Source: SZUA-430 sp044375275 (GTDB taxonomy: Bacteria; Pseudomonadota; Alphaproteobacteria; Micropepsales; Micropepsaceae). Taken from it: a DNA stretch of 37,849 bases. Shown here piece after piece: positions 23,460-30,130 of this stretch (positions within the stretch are counted from its first letter, which is position 1; each line of letters starts with the position of its first letter). The translations under genes were made by a program, and so were the position numbers. The notes under the pieces were generated by a model. The model searched no databases, was not told the origin of the DNA, and saw only the letters and a program-made list of their open reading frames with translations. The stretch spans positions 1-37,849 of the forward strand of contig JBILMZ010000010.1 in the NCBI GenBank assembly GCA_044375275.1, given 5' to 3'.

Positions 23460-23524
23460 GGGACCGCGGGCGTCCCCGCCCGCATTCAGGGAAAGAAAGA
23501 GCGGGCGAGGACGCCCGCGCTCCC
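23460..23524. repeat. REP-like GC-rich inverted repeat
   Basis: GCGGGCGTCCCCGCCCGC (23466-23483) and GCGGGCGAGGACGCCCGC (23501-23518) are complementary apart from one position, and each arm is itself an imperfect dyad. The match extends outward to about 24 bp with two mismatches. The loop is 17 nt. This fits a repetitive extragenic palindrome; it fills the gap between the MoxR gene and the methyltransferase gene. Whether it recurs elsewhere in the genome cannot be seen here; no second copy is in the window. Confidence 0.75.
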
Positions 23525-23529
23525 GGGAA

Positions 23530-24378
23530 CTAGTTCCGCTCGCGGCGCGCCAGGAAGGCCAGGCGCTCGAACAGATGCACATCCTGCTCGTTCTTGAGCA
23601 GCGCGCCATGCAACGGCGGGATGAGCTTCGACGGATCGCGCTCGCGGAGCGTCTCCGCCGTGATGTGGTCGGCCATCAGCAGCTTGAGCCAGTCAAGCAG
23701 CTCCGACGTCGAAGGCTTCTTCTTGAGCCCCGGCACATCGCGGATCTGGTAGAAGATGTTCAGTGCTTCCCCGACCAGCTTGTCCATGATGCTTGGATAG
23801 TGCACGTCGATGATCTGCTGCATCGTGTCCCGGTCCGGGAACTTGATGTAGTGGAAGAAGCAGCGGCGCAGGAACGCGTCCGGCAGTTCCTTTTCATTGT
23901 TCGACGTGATCATCACGATCGGGCGCTGCTTGGCCTTCACGGTCTCGCCCGTCTCGTAGACGTAGAACTCCATGCGGTCGAGTTCGAGCAGGAGGTCGTT
24001 CGGGAACTCGATGTCGGCCTTGTCGATTTCGTCGATGAGGAGCACCGGGCGCTGGTCATTCGTGAACGCTTCCCAGAGCTTGCCCTTGGCAATATAGTTC
24101 CGAATGTCCTTCACGCGCTCGTCACCCAGCTGGCTGTCGCGCAGGCGGCTGACGGCGTCATATTCGTAAAGACCCTGCTGGGCCTTCGTGGTCGACTTGA
24201 TGTGCCACTGGATGATGGGCACGTTCAGCGCCTTGGCGACTTCGAAGGCGAGCACGGTCTTGCCGGTACCCGGTTCACCCTTGATCAGCAGCGGTCGCTC
24301 AAGCGTGATGGCGGCATTGACCGCGATGCGCAGGTCATCAGTGGCAACGTAGTTCTTGGTACCTTCGAACTTCTTCAT
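23530..24378 (-). CDS. MoxR-family AAA+ ATPase
   Basis: This 282-residue ATPase has Walker A GEPGTGKT (34-41), Walker B LLIDEID (113-119), sensor 1 VMITSNNEKELPDAFLRRC with the arginine finger region, and a C-terminal helical lid. The form with KGEPGTGKT and FFHYIKFPD is typical of MoxR proteins that work with VWA proteins. These act as chaperones in the assembly of metalloenzymes or envelope complexes. Its VWA partner lies downstream, separated by a REP-like hairpin and a methyltransferase. A 98-nt gap separates it from the MmcQ/YjbR gene upstream. Confidence 0.95.
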   Translation of the reverse strand: MKKFEGTKNYVATDDLRIAVNAAITLERPLLIKGEPGTGKTVLAFEVAKALNVPIIQWHIKSTTKAQQGLYEYDAVSRLRDSQLGDERVKDIRNYIAKGKLWEAFTNDQRPVLLIDEIDKADIEFPNDLLLELDRMEFYVYETGETVKAKQRPIVMITSNNEKELPDAFLRRCFFHYIKFPDRDTMQQIIDVHYPSIMDKLVGEALNIFYQIRDVPGLKKKPSTSELLDWLKLLMADHITAETLRERDPSKLIPPLHGALLKNEQDVHLFERLAFLARRERN

Positions 24379-24476
24379 GAACAGCTCTCGATCGGGTGAA
24401 TGACGATTGCCCGAAGCCTAGGGGGTCACGCCCGTTTAGGCAAGGCGAGGGCAGGACCCGGGGCGGGGAGAAAACG

Positions 24477-24836
24477 CTACGGGATCAGTCCCAGTTCGCG
24501 CTGGAGCTTCCTGGTCAAGCCCGAAGACACGATCGAATGTGCACGCGTGAGATAGGCCTTCAGCTCGGTTGCCTTGAGCCGCGAGGGCTTGTCCAGCCGG
24601 ACCCATTGCGCGCGTGCAAGATAAGGCGCTGGCGTGATGCCCGGCAGTTCCGTGAGGAGCCTGAAGCTGTCCTCAGAAGCCTTGAAGGAAAGCCCGGCAG
24701 GCGTATCCCTGTCCGGGAAGCCGATCACCGCGAACATTTTCCCGCCGACCTTGAACACGCGGTCATGTCCCCACTGGACGGACAGCGTGGAGGAGGGCAG
24801 GGCGAGGAGGAGCTTCTCGAGATCGGCAACTTTCAT
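24477..24836 (-). CDS. MmcQ/YjbR family protein
   Basis: This 119-residue protein (MKVADLEKLLLALPSSTL) has the CyaY-like fold of the MmcQ/YjbR family: a helix, then VQWGHDRVFKVGGKMFAVIGF and LSFKASEDSFRLL, and YLARAQWVRLDKPSRLKATELKAYLTRAHSIV at the C-terminal side. Such proteins are often annotated as DNA-binding, without proven role. The ATG overlaps the stop of the TPR-glycosyltransferase gene by one base (TGATG), so it is translated together with it. Confidence 0.85.
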   Translation of the reverse strand: MKVADLEKLLLALPSSTLSVQWGHDRVFKVGGKMFAVIGFPDRDTPAGLSFKASEDSFRLLTELPGITPAPYLARAQWVRLDKPSRLKATELKAYLTRAHSIVSSGLTRKLQRELGLIP

Positions 24837-26575
24837 CAAAGGGTGAAGTTATCAATTTCCCGAGCGGTTGTCGTGAGGAGCGTCTCCCAGTCACCAAATT
24901 TTTCCGGCGTGATCACGCGGGTCTTCTGGTACCAGGGATAGTGATCCGTGCCGAGCTGTGGCCAGACGCGGCCGGCCGTCAGGAACCAGGTTTCGGTACC
25001 CGTGCCGGCGGCAAGTGCGGCCGCAGCCGTTGGGGCGGACACGACCAGGTCAAGTGCGGCACAGAGCGCGGCGTTGTCATCCAGCGCATTCTTCAGGTCG
25101 ATGTCTTCGAAATTGTGCACGATGATGCCGAACTTGTCCCGCATGTAGGCAAGCTCATCGGCACAGTTGCCATATTGCAGGTTCACGAACTTGAAGTCCG
25201 TGCGTTCAAGCAACGGACGCCAGATCTCCAGCGCACTGTAGAACTTCTTGCGCTGGGTGTTGATGAGCATCGATCGCCAGCAGATGCCCACATAAGGCCC
25301 CGATCCCAGGGACGCCAATCGGTCCTGCCAGAACCGGATGCGCGCCGGATCCGGCTTGAGGAACGTGCGGTTCGCCGGAAAGGCCTCGATGCTGTTGCGG
25401 AAATATTTCAGGGGCACGCCCATGGGCGCATAATAGTCCGGCTGAAGCTCACCCGTCGCCCAGCGGACCAGCCGAACCGGCATGGCATTGCTTTTGGTAT
25501 GCTCTTCGATACCGACATGGGCTTCCGGAAAGGAACGCTTGTAGAGCGGCACAAGGCGGTGATCGCACGAGATCATGACTTTGCCGGTTGGGCCGACCTG
25601 CTTCACCAGGTCGGGAACGAGGCCGGCAAGCATGATTTCATCACCCAGTCCCTGCTCGCCGGCAAAGAGAAACCTCTTGCCCGAAAGGTCCTCGCCATTC
25701 CAGCGCGGCGCGCGGACAGCAAAATAGATCGCCTGGCTGCAGCGCGGATTGAGCCGTTCTTCGTAGTCAGGCCAGGCTTCCTTGAGGCGCCCCATGGCAG
25801 CAAGGCAGATGCCACGCGCATGCAGTGTTTCTGCGCGGTCGGCGTCATTCTCGCAGTACTTGAGCGCAAGATCGAAATTCGCAAGAGCCTCGTCAAAGGG
25901 CCCCGTATGGCTCAGCGCATGCCCCAGATTGTGGTAGGCGCGGGCCATTCTCGGGGAAAGTCGTGCGGCCTCACGATAGAATGTAACGGCGCCTTCGAAA
26001 TCGCTCTGCTCGCCCATGATCGTGCCAAGCGTGTTCCAGAGCATCGCTTGCTCCGGCATCAGGTAGATGGCGTTCCGGATAACTTCAATCGCCTGGTCGA
26101 TTTCACCCTTGTCCCTGAGGCAGCCGGCAAGGTTGTTGTATCCCTTGTGGCATCGCGGCTTCATTTCGATATAGGCGCGGAAGGCCTTGCAGGCACCGTC
26201 ATAGAGTTTCAGGTCCCATGCCGCGGTGCCAATGTTCAGGTAAAGGTCCGTGTCGGTCGGATCGAGCGCGAGGGCGCGCTCATACATGGTGAAGGCCTTG
26301 TGCTTCTGGTTCAGGTTGGCGAGCGCCAGCCCCAGCATGTGAAAGGCAATCGCGCATCGCTGGTCATGGTCTGCAGCTTCGGCTGCTGCAACGGCGGCTT
26401 CCTTCCATTCGCACTTCTTGTAGTGGGAGACAGCGCGCCGGATGGCATTCAAGCTCTCGCGGTTCGGCTGGTGCCGGTCGGGCTGCGTGGATCGCGCCTC
26501 CTTCATGAGTCGCGAAACTGTCGCGAGATTTGTGGCCTGGTCTTCTGATGGCTGTGGTGCCTGGCGTGCACTCAT
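24836..26575 (-). CDS. TPR-glycosyltransferase, FlmG/FlbA-like (flagellin glycosylation)
   Basis: From ATG 26575 (MSARQAPQ) the protein has 579 residues. The first 270 carry about six TPR repeats (for example AFHMLGLALANLNQKHKAF, LYLNIGTAAWDLKLYDGACK, GYNNLAGCLRDKGEIDQAIE, LWNTLGTIMGEQSDFEGAV, AYHNLGHALSHTGPFDEALA). The C-terminal part is GT-B-like: RFLFAGEQGLGDEIMLAGL and LDLVVSAPTAAAALAAGTGT, the sugar-nucleotide region. This layout is that of FlmG, which in Caulobacter transfers pseudaminic acid to flagellin, and of FlbA. It lies divergent to flbT, in a region with pseB/pseC, which fits. A frame extension to 26683 is not supported. A hairpin precedes the start. Confidence 0.8.
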   Translation of the reverse strand: MSARQAPQPSEDQATNLATVSRLMKEARSTQPDRHQPNRESLNAIRRAVSHYKKCEWKEAAVAAAEAADHDQRCAIAFHMLGLALANLNQKHKAFTMYERALALDPTDTDLYLNIGTAAWDLKLYDGACKAFRAYIEMKPRCHKGYNNLAGCLRDKGEIDQAIEVIRNAIYLMPEQAMLWNTLGTIMGEQSDFEGAVTFYREAARLSPRMARAYHNLGHALSHTGPFDEALANFDLALKYCENDADRAETLHARGICLAAMGRLKEAWPDYEERLNPRCSQAIYFAVRAPRWNGEDLSGKRFLFAGEQGLGDEIMLAGLVPDLVKQVGPTGKVMISCDHRLVPLYKRSFPEAHVGIEEHTKSNAMPVRLVRWATGELQPDYYAPMGVPLKYFRNSIEAFPANRTFLKPDPARIRFWQDRLASLGSGPYVGICWRSMLINTQRKKFYSALEIWRPLLERTDFKFVNLQYGNCADELAYMRDKFGIIVHNFEDIDLKNALDDNAALCAALDLVVSAPTAAAALAAGTGTETWFLTAGRVWPQLGTDHYPWYQKTRVITPEKFGDWETLLTTTAREIDNFTL

Positions 26576-26580
26576 GAGGT

Positions 26581-26610
26581 GTGGCCCTTGTCTTCTTATT
26601 GCGGGGCCAC
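26581..26610 (-). promoter_or_regulatory. Hairpin over the ribosome-binding region of the TPR-glycosyltransferase
   Basis: In the minus-strand mRNA, GTGGCCC (26610-26604) can pair with GGGCCAC (26587-26581) around a 16-nt loop. The 3' arm begins inside AAGG, the only ribosome-binding-like sequence, and ends 5 nt before the ATG at 26575. The stem could limit translation of the gene. Seen directly; the regulatory role is inferred. Confidence 0.4.
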
Positions 26611-26677
26611 GATAAGCGCGACGCGTTAATGCGATGCTAAGCTTGAAAGTTTCAGGAATCTGCGCGAGCAACGAAAA

Positions 26678-26706
26678 TTGCACCGCCTTCTCAGCGCTTC
26701 TTTAAC
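26678..26706 (+). promoter_or_regulatory. Candidate sigma-70 promoter for flbT-flaF
   Basis: TTGCAC (26678-26683) and TTTAAC (26701-26706) are spaced by 17 bp, about 70 nt before the flbT ATG. The rest of the divergent gap holds no sigma-54 element that I could find. TTTAAC also contains a TTAAC half-site of the type bound by CtrA, but no second half at the right distance. Confidence 0.4.
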
Positions 26707-26776
26707 CCTGTCGTCCTAGTGTGCTGCGTCATGAGGCCCCAACGAGGGAGCGCTGTAGAAGTACGGCGTACCAGGA

Positions 26777-27196
26777 ATGCCACTGAAACTTTCTCTTAAG
26801 CCAGGTGAAAAATTCGTATGCAATGGTGCCGTCCTCACCAACGGCGAACGTCGCGTCAGTCTTGTCATCGAAAACAAGGCATCAATCTTGCGTGACAGGG
26901 ACATCATGCAGGTCGATCAGGCAACGACACCGGCAAAAAGGATCTACTTCCCGATCATGATGCTGTACCTCGACTCCGAGCATGCCGAAGTGCACTACGA
27001 CGAGTTCGTGCGCCGCATGTCCGAGTTCATGGACGCGGTAACCGATCACGATGTTTTAACGACGTGCGTGGCCATTTCACGCGACGTTCTTCAGGGTCAG
27101 CACTACAAGGCCCTGATCAAGTGCCGCCAGCTTTTTGATTTCGAACAGGTCAGGTTGAACTATGTCGCTTCAGGCTTACCAGAGAACGCAGCGTAA
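26777..27196 (+). CDS. flbT: Flagellin translation regulator FlbT
   Basis: The 139-residue sequence MPLKLSLKPGEKFVCNGAVLTNGERR ... RDRDIMQ is the standard start of FlbT. In Caulobacter FlbT binds the 5' untranslated region of flagellin mRNA and promotes its decay when the hook is unfinished, so that flagellin is made last. This protein has the usual length and the conserved PAKRIYFPIMMLYLD segment. The neighbours agree: flaF overlaps its 3' end by 35 nt and two flagellins follow, each with a stem-loop at the 5' end of its message. Confidence 0.96.
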   Translation: MPLKLSLKPGEKFVCNGAVLTNGERRVSLVIENKASILRDRDIMQVDQATTPAKRIYFPIMMLYLDSEHAEVHYDEFVRRMSEFMDAVTDHDVLTTCVAISRDVLQGQHYKALIKCRQLFDFEQVRLNYVASGLPENAA

Positions 27197-27521
27197 CACC
27201 GAAAACACGAAGGAGACGGAGTACCGTCTCTTCGCGCAGGTGACCCACGCCCTTATCGAGGCAGGAAAGAAAGGCCGGGCAGATATTGCCGGGTTGATCG
27301 ATGCGCTCGATTGGAATCGCAGGCTGTGGACCACACTGGCTTCGGACTGTGCAGGCAGTGGCAATCAGTTGCCGCCAGCCGTTCGGGCGCAGATCATTTC
27401 GATCTCGCTCTGGGTTTCACGTTATTCGAGTGAAGCAGCCCAAAAGGGTGCTTCCCTGGAACCGCTTATCGACGTCAACAAGTCGATCATGGCGGGACTG
27501 TCACAGCGTCCGGCACCATAA
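27162..27521 (+). CDS. flaF: Flagellin biosynthesis regulator FlaF
   Basis: This 119-residue protein starts MSLQAYQRTQRNTENTKETEYRLF and has LDWNRRLWTTLASDC and ISLWVSRYSSEAAQ, the FlaF hallmark helices. FlaF is the positive partner of FlbT in alphaproteobacteria and is needed for flagellin synthesis or secretion. The start lies inside flbT: the two genes overlap by 35 nt in different frames, which implies coupled translation. A terminator hairpin (27588-27617) follows. Confidence 0.96.
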   Translation: MSLQAYQRTQRNTENTKETEYRLFAQVTHALIEAGKKGRADIAGLIDALDWNRRLWTTLASDCAGSGNQLPPAVRAQIISISLWVSRYSSEAAQKGASLEPLIDVNKSIMAGLSQRPAP

Positions 27522-27560
27522 GGAGACGCGGAAAGAACTGACCGGCAGAAGAAATTCAAG

Positions 27561-27577
27561 CCCGGCAAAAACTGCAG
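27561..27577 (+). promoter_or_regulatory. CCCGGCAAAA element upstream of flagellin 1 (ftr-like)
   Basis: CCCGGCAAAAACTGCAG lies 62 bp before the sigma-54 promoter of flagellin 1. The same ten-base core occurs twice more, in opposite orientations, before flagellin 2 (28609 and 28646). The core resembles, as far as I recall, Caulobacter ftr sites bound by the sigma-54 activator FlbD. Confidence 0.5.
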
Positions 27578-27587
27578 CAAACTTCAG

Positions 27588-27617
27588 GGCCCGCACATGT
27601 TGCGGGCCTTTTTCTTT
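27588..27617 (+). terminator. Intrinsic terminator after flaF
   Basis: GGCCCGCA (27588-27595), a 5-nt loop and TGCGGGCC (27601-27608) are followed by TTTTTCTTT. The stem is perfect. It separates flbT-flaF from the flagellin promoter. Confidence 0.9.
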
Positions 27618-27638
27618 GGTTTCCAGCCATTTCCAGAG

Positions 27639-27654
27639 TTGGCACGGAGGTTGC
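27639..27654 (+). promoter_or_regulatory. Sigma-54 promoter of flagellin 1
   Basis: TTGGCACGGAGGTTGC matches the consensus TTGGCACG-N4-TTGC at every fixed position, with GG at -24 and GC at -12. The expected transcription start is near 27666. It lies 73 bp before the flagellin ATG. Confidence 0.92.
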
Positions 27655-27669
27655 GGTAACCATCACGAG

Positions 27670-27695
27670 GCAAACGCAGTAAACGCGGCGTTTGC
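27670..27695 (+). promoter_or_regulatory. Stem-loop at the 5' end of flagellin 1 mRNA
   Basis: GCAAACGC (27670-27677) pairs perfectly with GCGTTTGC (27688-27695) around a 10-nt loop, a few bases from the predicted start. It lies in the leader, well upstream of the ribosome-binding site (GGGAG at about 27717-27721). FlbT of Caulobacter acts on a flagellin leader, so this is a reasonable target. Confidence 0.6.
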
Positions 27696-27727
27696 TGGCA
27701 GAAGCGCGAAAACCAGGGAGCCACAGA

Positions 27728-28555
27728 ATGCTCAGCGTCAACACCAACTACGGAGCGATGATCGCTCTGCAGAACTTGAACAAGACCAATTCCGAGCTGG
27801 ATCAGGCCCAGAACCAAATCAACACCGGCCTGAAGATCGCCGGTCCGAAGGACAACGGTGCCATCTGGGCCATCGCCCAGAACATGCGCATGGACGTCCA
27901 GGCCTATAATGCCGTTACGCAGAGCCTCAACCGTACGCTCAGCGTCGTGGACACCTCGATCGCAGCTGGCACGACCATTTCCGATCTCCTCAAGGAGATG
28001 AAGGAAAAGGCGCTTGCAGCCCGCGACCCGACAATCGATGCAAACGCGCGCGAAGCCTACAACGCCGATTTCGTCGCACTGCGCGACCAGATCACCAAGA
28101 CCATCGACAACGCCTCGTTTGACGGCACGAACCTCCTCGATGGTTCGACGGGCCAAGTTCTCGCGTTGGCAAACTCGGAAGGTAACGGATTCATTACCGT
28201 GACGACCCGAGACCTCTCGCTCAGCGGCTCGATCGTTTCGCTGGCTTCGACGGCGACGATTTCGACGGCAACGAAGGCCAGCGCGGCCATCGCGACCATC
28301 GAAAGCTCGCTCAACGCCGTGAACCTGGCGCTGTCGCAGCTCGGCACGGACGCGAAGAAGGTGGGGCTCCACAAGTCGTTCGTGACAAAGCTGTCTGACG
28401 AGCTCAATACCGGCATCGGCAACCTCGTGGACGCCGACCTCGCCAAGGAAAGTGCAAGACTGCAGGCCTTGCAGACGAAGCAGCAGCTGGGCATCCAGGC
28501 CCTGTCGATTGCCAACTCTGCGCCGCAGTCGATCCTGAGCCTGTTCCGCGGATAA
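27728..28555 (+). CDS. Flagellin 1
   Basis: The 275-residue protein has the conserved N-terminal D0/D1 (MLSVNTNYGAMIALQNLNKT, then LNRTLSVVDTSIAAGTTISDLL) and the C-terminal D1/D0 ending (LGIQALSIANSAPQSILSLFRG). The middle is only about 60 residues (DGSTGQVLALANSEGNGF ...), so it lacks the D2/D3 domains of enteric flagellins, as in the small Caulobacter flagellins FljJ/K/L. The middle is Ser/Thr rich (SLSGSIVSLASTATISTATKAS), the likely place of O-glycosylation. Translation starts at 27728, with GGGAG upstream; an upstream ATG at 27692 gives a non-flagellin lead. It is the first of two tandem copies. Confidence 0.97.
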   Translation: MLSVNTNYGAMIALQNLNKTNSELDQAQNQINTGLKIAGPKDNGAIWAIAQNMRMDVQAYNAVTQSLNRTLSVVDTSIAAGTTISDLLKEMKEKALAARDPTIDANAREAYNADFVALRDQITKTIDNASFDGTNLLDGSTGQVLALANSEGNGFITVTTRDLSLSGSIVSLASTATISTATKASAAIATIESSLNAVNLALSQLGTDAKKVGLHKSFVTKLSDELNTGIGNLVDADLAKESARLQALQTKQQLGIQALSIANSAPQSILSLFRG

Positions 28556-28608
28556 CGGATCCTGCCATTACCCGCGCCAAAGAAATTGGAGCGGCTCCCT
28601 GTATCTTA

Positions 28609-28657
28609 CCCGGCAAAACTTGCCTCACAAGGCAGATTTTGCCGGGTATTTTTTTCC
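28609..28657 (+). terminator. Terminator hairpin made of two inverted CCCGGCAAAA elements
   Basis: CCCGGCAAAACTTGCCT and, on the opposite strand, CCCGGCAAAATCTGCCT face each other across a 4-nt loop and are followed by TATTTTTTT. In RNA this forms a terminator for flagellin 1. In DNA the two arms are copies of the element found before flagellin 1, and lie 130-165 bp before the sigma-54 promoter of flagellin 2, a distance that suits an activator such as FlbD. Confidence 0.8.
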
Positions 28658-28775
28658 CAAACTCCAAACCAAAGGCAAATGAATACTGTAAGCGCGGGCT
28701 TAATGCCCGATCACCTCCAGTTCGCCCAACAGGTCGGTTGGTAAACATGAGACTAATGACTTCAATGAAATGCGG

Positions 28776-28790
28776 TGGAATGACGATTGC
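28776..28790 (+). promoter_or_regulatory. Candidate sigma-54 promoter of flagellin 2
   Basis: TGGAATGACGATTGC has GG and GC at the -24/-12 spacing, with TTGC kept and the CACG part changed to AATG. The predicted start is near 28802; the ATG is at 28847. It is weaker than the flagellin 1 promoter. Confidence 0.65.
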
Positions 28791-28802
28791 GAAGAGAGGG
28801 AG

Positions 28803-28819
28803 CGGGGTAAAACGCCCCG
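28803..28819 (+). promoter_or_regulatory. Stem-loop at the 5' end of flagellin 2 mRNA
   Basis: CGGGG (28803-28807) pairs with CCCCG (28815-28819) around 7 nt, at the predicted transcript start. It matches the position of the stem-loop in flagellin 1, though the sequence differs. Confidence 0.45.
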
Positions 28820-28846
28820 ATGACAGACCAGAACGGAGAAATCTCA

Positions 28847-29674
28847 ATGCTTTCAGTCAACACCAACTATGGTGCATTCGTTGCCCTGCAGAACCTGAAC
28901 GCGACGAACAAATCCCTCGACGAAACCCAGAACCGCATCAATACCGGCCTGAAGATCGCGGGCCCGAAGGACAATGGGGCCATCTGGGCGGTTGCTCAGG
29001 GCATGCGCGCCGACGTTCAGTCATTGGGCGCCGTGCAGAACAGCCTTAACCGCTCTGTCAGCGTCGTTGACACGGCGATCGCTGCCGGCACGTCCATTTC
29101 GGACCTGCTGTCGGAAATGAAGGAAAAGGCTCTTGCGGCGAAGGACACGACGATCGACGCCAATGCGCGCGAAGCCTACAACGCCGACTTTGTGGCCCTG
29201 CGGGACCAGATCACGAAGGTCATCGAGAATGCTTCGTTCGACGGCTCCAACCTGATCGACGGTTCGGCGACTGGCGGCCTCCAGGCTATCGCCAATGCGG
29301 CCGGCGACAAGTTCATCACGGCATCGAGCCAGGACCTCAGCCTGTCGGGTTCGATCGTTTCGCTCGCTTCGACCGCGACGATCTCGACCTCGACGAAGGC
29401 TTCGTCGGCCATCTCGACGATCGAAGCTTCGCTCGATGCGATCGGCCTGGCGCTGTCTTCTCTTGGTACGGATTCCAAGAAGTTGGGCATGCACAAGTCC
29501 TTCATGAGCAAGCTGACCGATGAACTGAACGCCGGTATCGGCAACCTTGTCGACGCTGACCTCGCGAAGGAAAGTGCGAAGTTGCAGGCTCTGCAGACAA
29601 AGCAGCAGCTGGGCATCCAGGCGCTTTCGATTGCAAACCAGGCGCCGTCGACCCTGCTGTCCCTCTTCCGTTAA
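28847..29674 (+). CDS. Flagellin 2
   Basis: This protein has the same length (275 aa) as flagellin 1 and near-identical ends: MLSVNTNYGAFVALQNLNAT and LGIQALSIANQAPSTLLSLFR. The two differ mainly in residues 30-80 (surface helices) and 145-180 (variable loop, here DGSATGGLQAIANAAGDKF). It also has the Ser/Thr-rich middle (SLSGSIVSLASTATISTSTKASS). The ATG at 28847 follows CGGAGA; a further ATG nine codons upstream (28820) is not flagellin-like. Tandem duplication is evident. The two may be used together in one filament, as in Caulobacter. Confidence 0.97.
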   Translation: MLSVNTNYGAFVALQNLNATNKSLDETQNRINTGLKIAGPKDNGAIWAVAQGMRADVQSLGAVQNSLNRSVSVVDTAIAAGTSISDLLSEMKEKALAAKDTTIDANAREAYNADFVALRDQITKVIENASFDGSNLIDGSATGGLQAIANAAGDKFITASSQDLSLSGSIVSLASTATISTSTKASSAISTIEASLDAIGLALSSLGTDSKKLGMHKSFMSKLTDELNAGIGNLVDADLAKESAKLQALQTKQQLGIQALSIANQAPSTLLSLFR

Positions 29675-29692
29675 TAGCGGAAGTTTGTAACC

Positions 29693-29720
29693 GCGGAGCC
29701 GGGCGTAACTCCGGCTCCGC
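29693..29720 (+). terminator. Hairpin after flagellin 2
   Basis: GCGGAGCCGG (29693-29702) and CCGGCTCCGC (29711-29720) form a perfect 10-bp stem with an 8-nt loop, 19 nt past the stop. No T-tract follows, so termination would need Rho, or the stem may protect the message from exonucleases. Confidence 0.6.
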
Positions 29721-29794
29721 ACCCTCTCACGCATGAGTGCAATTTGGCCAAGCACTGAGGTTGTTGGCAGCACGGGAATAACGGAGGAACCGCG

Positions 29795-30130
29795 ATGAGC
29801 GACACTATCCAGTTGGTACCGTCAGTTGCGGTGCCGTCGCATACCCCACCCGTGCGTCCCGGGCAGCATATTGAGCCTGCAGCCGAGACCCGGTCGGACA
29901 ATCGCACGGCAGACAATGGCAAGGGTGGCGAAAGCCATGAAGGCCAGCACGGCCAGCGTATCACGATTTCAAGAAACGACACACTGGGCACGTTCGTCTA
30001 CAGGTCCATCGACAATGACAGCGGTGATGTCTTGTGGCAGTACCCCAACGAGAACAGGCTGCGCATGTCCCAGCACCTCCAGGAACTGCAGGAGCAGAAG
30101 TTGCGTGACGGGGTGGATGAGAAAGCCTAG
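29795..30130 (+). CDS. flaG: FlaG-family flagellar protein
   Basis: This 111-residue protein has a disordered, charged N-terminal half (VAVPSHTPPVRPGQHIEPAA, SHEGQHGQRITISR). Its C-terminal half, GTFVYRSIDNDSGDVLWQYPNENRLRMSQHLQEL, follows the FlaG pattern (VxxxxDxxTGEVxxQxPxExxL). FlaG affects filament length in other bacteria. Position after the flagellins agrees. The ATG at 29795 is preceded by CGGAGGA, a strong ribosome-binding site. The stop shares a CTAG palindrome with that of the convergent pseC (30127-30130). Confidence 0.78.
   Translation: MSDTIQLVPSVAVPSHTPPVRPGQHIEPAAETRSDNRTADNGKGGESHEGQHGQRITISRNDTLGTFVYRSIDNDSGDVLWQYPNENRLRMSQHLQELQEQKLRDGVDEKA

Noticed and set aside
24941..26548. 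A 535-codon plus-strand open frame
   Set aside because: It is the antisense of the TPR-glycosyltransferase gene, which shows TPR repeats and a GT-B domain.
29700..29794. A sigma-54 promoter for flaG (TTGGCC and TTGGCA near 29745-29770)
   Set aside because: Neither has GC at the correct 10-bp distance from GG.
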